A stretch of DNA of 47,543 nt from Flavobacteriales bacterium (GTDB lineage: Bacteria > Bacteroidota > Bacteroidia > Flavobacteriales > Flavobacteriaceae). The DNA is taken from positions 1 to 47,543 of the forward strand of contig JAHENA010000012.1 of the NCBI GenBank assembly GCA_024643405.1, in the 5' to 3' direction. A model generated the notes under the pieces. That model ran no database searches. It saw only the letters and a program-made list of their open reading frames with translations, and was not told the origin of the DNA. Both the position numbers and the translations under genes were made by a program. The stretch's first letter is position 1, and the number at the start of each line of letters is the position of its first letter. This document shows positions 37,064 to 44,548 of the stretch, one piece after another.

Positions 37064-38509
37064 TTAAGAATCTAAATCAAAAGTTTCCGTAGGATTTTTT
37101 TCGCTCTGGTAATCTAACATATTTTCACCATCTGCAATAATGGTGCATACCGTTGCGTCTCCAGTAACATTAACAACAGTTCTGAACATATCTAAAATTC
37201 GATCCACAGGAAAAATAATAGCTATCCAAGCTGGATTTAAACCGACCGAATCTAACACCACAATTAACATTACCAAACCAGCGCTAGGCACAGCAGCAGA
37301 TCCAATAGATGCCAGTGTTGTTGTTATGACAACCACCAATTGCTGTTCAAAAGACAAATTTACGATATGCATTTGCGCTAAAAACAATACTGCTACAGCT
37401 TGATATAAACTCGTTCCATCCATATTTACGGTGGCCCCAATTGGCAGTACAAAACTGCTGATTTTTTTATCTACACCCATATTTTGCTCAACACACTCCA
37501 TTGTTACAGGAAGTGTAGCAGCACTGCTAGAAGTTGAAAATGCCAAGGTTTGCGCCGGCCCCATGGCTTTGAAAAACCCCAAATAGGGTATTTTTTTTAC
37601 AAATAGCTTTAAAATCGTTGGATATATTATAAAAATCATAAGCAACAATCCAATAAGAACCGTTAATGAATACCAGCTTAATCCTTTAAAAATTTCAACC
37701 ACTTTTCCTATATCATTTCCAGCCATTTTACTTACTACTCCCGCTAATAAAGCGAATACAAAAAATGGAGCGGCTTGCATGACCAAATCGACCATTTTTA
37801 AAAATACCTCATTGATACCGTCCACTAGAGTTAAAACTGGTCGTGCTTTTTCGTTTGGAATGAATAACAAACAAACTCCAAAAAATAAAGCAAAAAAGAT
37901 GATTTGAAGCATTAAGCCGTTATTGGTAAGTGAATAGAAAAAATTATCAGGAACAATATCTACCAACGGTTGTAAAGGCGAAACCTGTAGTTGGCTTTTA
38001 GCCTTTTCAATTTTTTCGTCGACCGGAGATTCTTGAACTTTCAAACTATTTAATGCCGAAACCTCTTTAACACGATCTGCATATTTTGGGTCTTTTAAAT
38101 AGCTATGCCCATCCTTTACTTCATGACCTTGAGAAGCTGCCCAAATTTCATAATTAATTCTATTGTCTATTCTGCTATTTTGGTCTATTAATCTACCTGG
38201 TTGTATTGTGTTTACTAGTATCAAGCCTAATGAAATAGCCATAACTGTAGTAAGTAAATATATTAGCAAGGTTTTACCTCCCATACGTCCTAAACTTGAA
38301 GGATCACCAATATTTGCTACACCACCAATAATTGAAAATAAGACTAATGGAACGGCTATTAATTTTAATAAATTTATAAAAATAGTACCAAAAGGATCAA
38401 TCCAATCAATCGTAAACGCACTCCATCCTAGTGAACTTGATAATAACGCCCAAATGATTCCAAGAACCATTCCAATAAGAATTTTCCAATGTAATGCGAG
38501 CTTTTTCAT
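37064..38509 (-). CDS. Dicarboxylate/amino acid:cation symporter
   Basis: A 481-residue membrane transporter of the DAACS (GltP/DctA) family. The hairpin signature STSSSAATLPVTMECVE, the cation-site segment GATVNMDGTSLYQAVAVLFLAQ and the second hairpin SIGSAAVPSAGLVML are intact. Likely substrates are glutamate, aspartate or C4-dicarboxylates with Na+ or H+. Residues about 104-180 form a hydrophilic insertion between the third and fourth membrane segments, much longer than in bacterial GltPh, which explains the extra length. Its start is preceded by an RNA-like element located after aroC. Confidence 0.92.
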   Translation of the reverse strand: MKKLALHWKILIGMVLGIIWALLSSSLGWSAFTIDWIDPFGTIFINLLKLIAVPLVLFSIIGGVANIGDPSSLGRMGGKTLLIYLLTTVMAISLGLILVNTIQPGRLIDQNSRIDNRINYEIWAASQGHEVKDGHSYLKDPKYADRVKEVSALNSLKVQESPVDEKIEKAKSQLQVSPLQPLVDIVPDNFFYSLTNNGLMLQIIFFALFFGVCLLFIPNEKARPVLTLVDGINEVFLKMVDLVMQAAPFFVFALLAGVVSKMAGNDIGKVVEIFKGLSWYSLTVLIGLLLMIFIIYPTILKLFVKKIPYLGFFKAMGPAQTLAFSTSSSAATLPVTMECVEQNMGVDKKISSFVLPIGATVNMDGTSLYQAVAVLFLAQMHIVNLSFEQQLVVVITTTLASIGSAAVPSAGLVMLIVVLDSVGLNPAWIAIIFPVDRILDMFRTVVNVTGDATVCTIIADGENMLDYQSEKNPTETFDLDS

Positions 38510-38550
38510 GTGTATATTCTTTTAATTTAAAAAATGTAAAATCCGTTTAT

Positions 38551-38615
38551 TAGCCCTGATTGAAGCGGCATCCTTTTGTGATAACAAAAGATTGAGCAGA
38601 ATGCAGGAAATAGCT
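38551..38615. ncRNA. Structured RNA-like element, candidate flavobacterial repeat RNA
   Basis: The plus strand folds into a compact structure. An outer stem pairs AGC (38552-38554) with GCT (38613-38615) and CCTG (38555-38558) with CAGG (38604-38607). An inner hairpin pairs CTTTTGT (38573-38579) with ACAAAAG (38584-38590). The internal loop is purine-rich on both sides (TGAAGCGGC and TGAGCAGA). It resembles a repeated element I recall from many flavobacterial genomes, possibly the Flavo-1 RNA motif; this is memory, not a search. It overlaps the aroC stop codon at its right end. Transcribed strand unknown. No second copy was noticed in the window. Confidence 0.5.
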
Positions 38616-39678
38616 ACAAATGAGCTACTTTATTTTGTAACCAAAAATCTGCAATAACAAGGGCTGCCATGGCTTCAACTATCGGAACAGCTCTAGGTAC
38701 CACACAAGGATCATGACGCCCTTTTCCTTGCATTTCCACCGAATTGCCTGCTTTATCAATGGTATCATATTTTTGAATAAGCGTCGCTACTGGTTTAAAA
38801 GCTACATTAAAATAGATGTCCATTCCATTACTGATACCTCCTTGAATACCTCCAGAATAATTTGTTTTTGTGGTACCGTCATTATTAAAAGCATCATTAT
38901 GTTGACTTCCAAACATGGTGCTCCCTTCAAATCCACTACCGTATTCAAAGCCTTTAACAGCATTGATTGACAACATGGCCTTACCTAATTCTGCATGCAA
39001 TTTATCAAACACAGGTTCACCTAAACCCAAGGGGACATTTTTTATAACACAACTAATAATCCCCCCAACCGTATCCCCATTTCCGCGGACTTCTTTTATA
39101 TAAGATTCCATTTTGGCCGCCATATCAGCGTCGGGACATCTTACAATATTAGATTCGATTTGAGTCAAATCTAATTCGGTATATGGCTTATGTATTTTTA
39201 AGGTTCCTACACCAGAAACGTATGCTTTAATTTCAATTCCTTTCAGCATTTGTTTAGCAATGGCTCCAGCAACCACGCGGCATGCCGTTTCCCTGGCAGA
39301 ACTGCGTCCACCACCTCTATAATCCCTAATGCCGTATTTTTTGTCATAAACATAGTCTGCATGACTCGGTCTATAACTATCTTTTATATGGGTATAATCG
39401 TGAGATTTTTGATTGGTGTTTTCAATAACAAAACCTATGGACATTCCTGTTGTTTTTCCTTCAAAAATACCCGAATGAAACTTCACTGTATCTGGTTCCT
39501 TACGTTGGGTGACGATGGAAGATTGACCTGGTTTTCTTCTATCTAATTCTTGTTGAATGGCCTCTAAATCTAATTCAATCCCGGCCGGACAACCATCAAT
39601 AACACCTCCCAATGCAGGTCCATGTGATTCTCCATAAGAAGTTAAAGTGAATAGTTTTCCAAAGGAATTTCCTGCCAT
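38614..39678 (-). CDS. aroC: Chorismate synthase
   Basis: A 354-residue enzyme (E. coli 361) that makes chorismate from EPSP, the last common step of aromatic amino acid synthesis, using reduced flavin. Conserved blocks are [20 protein letters not shown] at the N-terminus, [18 protein letters not shown] in the middle and [18 protein letters not shown] near the end. The stop codon lies inside the folded element at 38551-38615. Other shikimate genes are not in the window. Confidence 0.97.
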   Translation of the reverse strand: MAGNSFGKLFTLTSYGESHGPALGGVIDGCPAGIELDLEAIQQELDRRKPGQSSIVTQRKEPDTVKFHSGIFEGKTTGMSIGFVIENTNQKSHDYTHIKDSYRPSHADYVYDKKYGIRDYRGGGRSSARETACRVVAGAIAKQMLKGIEIKAYVSGVGTLKIHKPYTELDLTQIESNIVRCPDADMAAKMESYIKEVRGNGDTVGGIISCVIKNVPLGLGEPVFDKLHAELGKAMLSINAVKGFEYGSGFEGSTMFGSQHNDAFNNDGTTKTNYSGGIQGGISNGMDIYFNVAFKPVATLIQKYDTIDKAGNSVEMQGKGRHDPCVVPRAVPIVEAMAALVIADFWLQNKVAHL

Positions 39679-39752
39679 AAATATTATTTTGTTGCTAATG
39701 TAATTTTATTCTTAGAGAAACAAAAATTGAAACCCCTTAAATCATAAAAAAA

Positions 39753-42674
39753 TTACGCTAATGCTTGACGTAATATAGTTATTGGATGCATTGCTTCTCT
39801 TTGAGTTCCATCTTTTATTTGGTGCCTGCAACTGGTTCCATTTGCAGCTATAATTATATCCTCTCCAGCATTTCTAATAGCTGGAAATAAGGTTTGTTCA
39901 CCAATAGCCATACTTACATCATAATGTTCTTTTTCATAACCAAAACTTCCTGCCATGCCGCAACAACCACTTGGAATAATAGTCACCTTATAGTTTTTAG
40001 GCAAATTTAAAACCTCAAAACTAGAGAATTGATTTGATAACGCCTTTTGATGACAATGCCCATGAAATTTTATTTCTTTGGATTCTAAAGTGAACTGCTC
40101 AGGTTTAATGTTACCAATTTCAATTTCCTGCTTAATAAATTCTTCAATTAGATACGTATGCTTTGAAATATTTTCCGCAGATATTTTGTCATCAGCCAAT
40201 TTTAAATACTCATCTTTAAAGGTCAAAATTGCGGACGGTTCGATCCCGATTAATGGAGTGTCTTGTGAAATTATACTTTTGAAACTATTAACATTTTTGT
40301 TTGCTAAATCCTTAGCCTGTTTTAACAAGCCTTTAGACAGGAATGCACGACCTGATTCAGCGTGATTTACAAGCTTTACCTCATAATTAAGTGCCGTTAA
40401 TAAAGTGATGGCATCTAAACCTATTTGAGTATCTAAAAAATTAGTAAACTCGTCATTAAACAAATACACAGATTTAATGTAATTTATCTTATCTGTCTGT
40501 ATTCTAGATGTTTTAGTTATTTTACTTAAACTTTTATTTGAAATTAAAGGAAGGCTTCGTTGAGGTGCCACACCTACAGTATTTTTTAATATTGAAGCAA
40601 TAAAATTATTAGAAAATATGAAATTAGTGAAGCTAGGAAAACGACTGCCATACTCATTCAATTTGTTGTTATATGCAAATAATTTTGCTCTGAATGGAAT
40701 CCCATTTGCCTTTTGATATTGATATTGAAATTCGGCTTTTAAACTTGCTACATCTACACTGCTTGGACATTCACCGGCACAGGCTTTACAACTTAAACAC
40801 AAATCAAAAACCTCTTTTAATTCATGATAATCAAATTTATTAGGCTTGTTTGAATGTGTTAAAAACTCACGTAAGGCATTTGCACGAGCCCGTGTTGTGT
40901 CCTTTTCATTTCTGGTGGCTCTGTAACTGGGACACATGGTTCCTCCAAATTCAGGTAATTTTCTACAATCTCCAGAACCGTTACACTTTTCAGTCTCTCG
41001 AAGAATTCCTAATGAAGAAGAAAAATCTAATAAAGTATCAATTTCCGGTTCTTTTCTATCAGGTTCATACCGCAGGGATTTGTCCATGGGGAAAGGATCC
41101 ACAATTTTACCAGGATTAAAAATGTTATAAGGATCAAATGCTGTTTTTATTCGCTTTAAAATGTCATAATTCGATGCTCCAATCATAAATGATATAAACT
41201 CGGCTCTTACAATCCCATCACCATGTTCACCACTCATTGAGCCTTTATATTTTTTTACTAAATGAGCTACATCAGTGGTGATTTTTCTGAACAGCACTAA
41301 ATCTTCAGACTTTTTTAAGTTCAGCATTGGACGCAAATGTAATTCACCCGCACCGGCATGTGCATAATAAATTGCTTCCTGCTTATAGCCTTTCATTAAA
41401 GCTGTAAAATCTTTAATATAATCGGCCAAATCTGGTAAAGCAACGGCAGTATCTTCAATGCAGGCAGCTGATTTTTTATCACCCACTATATTTCCTAAAA
41501 GCCCTAAACCAGCACTGCGCAATTGTGCCGCTTTTTCAATATTGCTTCCTGTTAATTTTGGATAAGCGTAACTCAGTTTTGTTTCAATTAAATCTCTTAT
41601 TAAAGCATCTGCTTTTAAATTGGCTTCTGAAATAGAATCTGCTTTCACTTCGCACATTAAAATCGCTTTCGGATCCCCTTCGATAAATGTGCGATTTTCT
41701 TGTTGTTTTTTATTGTGTTTGGTACAATCTAAAATAGTCTTATCCATCATTTCACAAGTAAACAAATCATGCTCCATGAGCTTTTCAACTGCATTTAGGC
41801 AATTTTCTATACTATTAAAATGAGCAAGTACCAAAACCGATTCCTTTTTTAAAACTTTGTCAAGTTTTAACTTTATTTGGGTAGTAAATGCTAATGTGCC
41901 TTCACTACCGGACAACAACTCACACATATTTAAAGGCGTGTTACTACCTGAAAATACTTCTGATTTAATTAATTCGTCTATAGCATAACCCGTATTTCTT
42001 CTATGAATTTCAGGTTTAGGAAAATTTTCAATAATATTTTTTTGCACTGATTCTGACATCAGTTCAGAATAAATTGTTTTATAAATTTGTCCTTCTAAAG
42101 AATCCCTTTTTATTTTTTCATGAAATTCATCCTTTGATAAATCATTAAATATAGCTTCACTTCCATCGCTTAAAATAGTATGCAGTTCAATAACTTTATC
42201 ACGTGTAACACCATATTTTATTGAAGTTGTTCCGGATGAATTATTCCCAACCATACCTCCTATCATACATCTGTTTGATGTAGATGTATTTGGACCAAAA
42301 AACAATCCAAATGGCTTTAAATAGTTATTTAATTCGTCACGTACTACCCCTGGCTGAACAGTGACGGTTTGATCCTTCTCATTAACATCTAATATGCGAG
42401 TAAAATACTTAGAAACATCAACCACTATCCCTGTCCCAACACATTGTCCCGCCAATGAAGTCCCAGCCGTTCTAGGAATTAAAGAGGTTTTATGTTGTCT
42501 TGCAAAATCAATTAGCTGTTTGATATCTTCTTTATTCTTTGGATACGCTACTGCTAAAGGTAGCATTCTATAAACGGATGCATCAGTTGCATATATTGAT
42601 TTCATTAAATCATCATAATACAATTCACCAACAAGTGATTTTTTTAGTTTCTGTAAATGAGAAGTTAGCACCAT
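39753..42674 (-). CDS. FAD and Fe-S dehydrogenase (D-lactate / 2-hydroxyacid, YdiJ-like)
   Basis: A 973-residue three-part oxidoreductase. Residues about 30-185 are an FAD-binding domain of the glycolate oxidase type (PRTAGTSLAGQCVGTGIVVD, GGMVGNNSSGT). Residues about 200-540 are the FAD-oxidase C-terminal domain (HAGAGELHLRP, SGEHGDGIVRAEF). Then come Fe-S motifs, including CLSCKACAGECP at residues 626-637, and a C-terminal cysteine-rich heterodisulfide-reductase-like part (HGHCHQKAL, SGCCGMAGSFGYEKEH). E. coli YdiJ (1018 residues), a D-2-hydroxyglutarate dehydrogenase, has the same layout; D-lactate is the other usual substrate. It probably feeds electrons to the respiratory chain. Confidence 0.9.
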   Translation of the reverse strand: MVLTSHLQKLKKSLVGELYYDDLMKSIYATDASVYRMLPLAVAYPKNKEDIKQLIDFARQHKTSLIPRTAGTSLAGQCVGTGIVVDVSKYFTRILDVNEKDQTVTVQPGVVRDELNNYLKPFGLFFGPNTSTSNRCMIGGMVGNNSSGTTSIKYGVTRDKVIELHTILSDGSEAIFNDLSKDEFHEKIKRDSLEGQIYKTIYSELMSESVQKNIIENFPKPEIHRRNTGYAIDELIKSEVFSGSNTPLNMCELLSGSEGTLAFTTQIKLKLDKVLKKESVLVLAHFNSIENCLNAVEKLMEHDLFTCEMMDKTILDCTKHNKKQQENRTFIEGDPKAILMCEVKADSISEANLKADALIRDLIETKLSYAYPKLTGSNIEKAAQLRSAGLGLLGNIVGDKKSAACIEDTAVALPDLADYIKDFTALMKGYKQEAIYYAHAGAGELHLRPMLNLKKSEDLVLFRKITTDVAHLVKKYKGSMSGEHGDGIVRAEFISFMIGASNYDILKRIKTAFDPYNIFNPGKIVDPFPMDKSLRYEPDRKEPEIDTLLDFSSSLGILRETEKCNGSGDCRKLPEFGGTMCPSYRATRNEKDTTRARANALREFLTHSNKPNKFDYHELKEVFDLCLSCKACAGECPSSVDVASLKAEFQYQYQKANGIPFRAKLFAYNNKLNEYGSRFPSFTNFIFSNNFIASILKNTVGVAPQRSLPLISNKSLSKITKTSRIQTDKINYIKSVYLFNDEFTNFLDTQIGLDAITLLTALNYEVKLVNHAESGRAFLSKGLLKQAKDLANKNVNSFKSIISQDTPLIGIEPSAILTFKDEYLKLADDKISAENISKHTYLIEEFIKQEIEIGNIKPEQFTLESKEIKFHGHCHQKALSNQFSSFEVLNLPKNYKVTIIPSGCCGMAGSFGYEKEHYDVSMAIGEQTLFPAIRNAGEDIIIAANGTSCRHQIKDGTQREAMHPITILRQALA

Positions 42675-42735
42675 AATTTTTAAAACTATCTTTATAAATC
42701 TAAAAGAAAGCTAAATATAATTACAATTTTGGCGT

Positions 42736-42743
42736 TATTTTTG
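42736..42743 (+). promoter_or_regulatory. -7 box upstream of the small barrel protein
   Basis: TATTTTTG fits TAnnTTTG. It lies 74 bases before the start at 42818, so the leader would be about 65 bases. Confidence 0.35.
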
Positions 42744-42817
42744 TAATAATAAAAAGAATTTTAAATGGGCTTTTTCATCAAATAGCTCGTATATCAAAAA
42801 ACTAACATTTATAACTT

Positions 42818-43300
42818 ATGAAAAAATTATTTTTAATAGCCTTAATTTTTATTGGCTTTACTACTTTATCAAATGCACAAAAAATTTCTGAAAATGCTAT
42901 TGGATTACGATTAGGAGATAGCGACGGTATGGGAGCTGAAGTTTCCTATCAACGTGCTTTAGGAAACAAAAACCGTTTAGAATTAGATTTAGGCTGGAGG
43001 AATAGCAATGATTATGACGCTTTTAAATTAACGGGCTTGTATCAATGGATGTTTCTATTAGATGGATCATTCAACTGGTATGTAGGTGTTGGAGGTGGCG
43101 TAGCCTCATTTGATGGTAAAAATAATGTGAATAACAATCAAAGTCAAACTTCTATTTTTGCAGCGGGAGATATAGGAATTGAGTATAACTTTGATATACC
43201 ATTACAACTTTCATTGGACTTTAGGCCTGAATTTGGTAATAATAATTTTACAGAGAACACTGTTTTTGATATTGCTTTAGGGATTCGCTTTCAATTTTAG
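42818..43300 (+). CDS. Small outer-membrane beta-barrel protein
   Basis: A 160-residue protein. Residues 1-20 are a signal peptide (LIALIFIGFTTLSNA). The mature part alternates polar and hydrophobic residues in about eight strands (IGLRLGDSDGMGAEVSYQRAL, FNWYVGVGGGVASF, DIALGIRFQF) and ends in Phe, as outer-membrane barrels do. It resembles OmpX/OmpW-size barrels of Bacteroidota. Function unknown. It converges on bshA through a shared terminator. Confidence 0.85.
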   Translation: MKKLFLIALIFIGFTTLSNAQKISENAIGLRLGDSDGMGAEVSYQRALGNKNRLELDLGWRNSNDYDAFKLTGLYQWMFLLDGSFNWYVGVGGGVASFDGKNNVNNNQSQTSIFAAGDIGIEYNFDIPLQLSLDFRPEFGNNNFTENTVFDIALGIRFQF

Positions 43301-43316
43301 AACTAAAATTATATAA

Positions 43317-43346
43317 ACAAAAAAGCACCTAATGGGTGCTTTTTTA
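43317..43346. terminator. Bidirectional Rho-independent terminator
   Basis: AAAAGCACC (43321-43329) pairs with GGTGCTTTT (43335-43343) and is flanked by A-run and T-run. It serves the barrel gene and bshA, which converge here. Confidence 0.9.
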
Positions 43347-43361
43347 TGTTTATAAAAAAGA

Positions 43362-44498
43362 TTATAGTACTAAACACTTAGATAAAGTATCCATATAAAT
43401 AGCCTCATATTGAGGTACTATTTTATGAAGATCAAATTTTAAGGCCTCTTTACGGGCGTTTGCCTTAAACGTTTCAAGACGCGTTTTATCTTTTAATATA
43501 TAAAGGGCATTTTTGGTCATATCCTCCACATCACCCACATTACTTAAAAAACCAGATACGCCATGAACATTAACTTCTGGAATACCACCCGTATTACTTG
43601 AAATAACAGCTACACTGGATGCCATAGCCTCCAAGGCTGCTAGCCCAAAACTCTCTGTTTCTGATGGTAACAAAAACAAATCACTAAAACACAATATCTT
43701 ATCTATTTCATTACTTTTTCCAAAGAAAATAACCTTATCTAAAATCCCTAATTTCTGACATTGAAGTTCTGTTTTTTCACGTTCAGGACCTTCACCTACT
43801 AGCATTAATTTAGCAGGTATTTCTTTTTGAATATTATAAAAAACTGAAATCACATCTTCCACTCGTTTTACCGGTCTAAGATTACTGATATGTGTAATAA
43901 TTCTTTCATTGTCTTTAGCCATCATAGCACGTTGACAATCTTTAAAATGGTTACTGTATTTGTCTAAATCTATAAAGTTTGGAACAACAGATATCTCATT
44001 TTTTATAGCAAATAACCTTAAAGTATCATCTTTTAAACTTTGTGAAACTGCCGTTACTGCATCAGATTTATTAATACTAAAAGCAACAGCGGATTTATAA
44101 AATGGATGACTTCCTACTAATGTAATATCTGTTCCGTGTAAAGTCGTTACTATTGGCACAAAAATCCCCTCTTCCTGAAGCATTTTTTTAGCCATATAGG
44201 CGGCATATGCATGTGGTATGGCATAATGTACATGTAAAATTTCAATTTTATGAAGTTTTACCATATCCACTAATTTACTAGATAAAGCTAATTCATATGG
44301 CTGATAGTGAAATAAAGGGTATTCTGGAACGGTTACTTCATGATAATGCACATTATTACTCAATAACTCTAATCTAACAGGCTGGTTATAAGTTATAAAA
44401 TGAATCTCATGTCCGCGTTTAGATAATTCTAAACCAAGTTCTGTAGCTACAACGCCGCTTCCGCCAAAAGTTGGATAACAAACAATACCTATTATCAT
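43362..44498 (-). CDS. bshA: N-acetyl-alpha-D-glucosaminyl L-malate synthase (bacillithiol synthesis)
   Basis: A 378-residue GT4-family glycosyltransferase (B. subtilis BshA 377). It joins GlcNAc from UDP-GlcNAc to L-malate, the first step of bacillithiol synthesis. The N-terminus MIIGIVCYPTFGGSGVVATELG is characteristic of BshA. THISNLRPVKR, GEGPEREK and the nucleotide-sugar motif ETESFGLAALEAMA (EX7E) are present. bshB and bshC are not in the window. It follows the GH3 fusion gene after 50 bases in the same direction, with no promoter box seen between them. Confidence 0.93.
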   Translation of the reverse strand: MIIGIVCYPTFGGSGVVATELGLELSKRGHEIHFITYNQPVRLELLSNNVHYHEVTVPEYPLFHYQPYELALSSKLVDMVKLHKIEILHVHYAIPHAYAAYMAKKMLQEEGIFVPIVTTLHGTDITLVGSHPFYKSAVAFSINKSDAVTAVSQSLKDDTLRLFAIKNEISVVPNFIDLDKYSNHFKDCQRAMMAKDNERIITHISNLRPVKRVEDVISVFYNIQKEIPAKLMLVGEGPEREKTELQCQKLGILDKVIFFGKSNEIDKILCFSDLFLLPSETESFGLAALEAMASSVAVISSNTGGIPEVNVHGVSGFLSNVGDVEDMTKNALYILKDKTRLETFKANARKEALKFDLHKIVPQYEAIYMDTLSKCLVL

Positions 44499-44548
44499 AA
44501 TTTTTATTTTATGAATACAATTTTTTAAATTTTATTCATTATACATTT

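Noticed and set aside
38163-38525. Plus-strand open frame of 120 codons
   Set aside because: It lies antisense within the symporter gene, has no promoter box, and its composition follows the opposite coding strand.
38573-38590. CTTTTGT/ACAAAAG hairpin as a Rho-independent terminator for aroC
   Set aside because: No T-run follows on the minus strand, and the hairpin is nested in a larger paired structure.
41620-41823. Plus-strand open frames inside the FAD/Fe-S dehydrogenase gene
   Set aside because: They are complementary-strand shadows of a clearly conserved protein.
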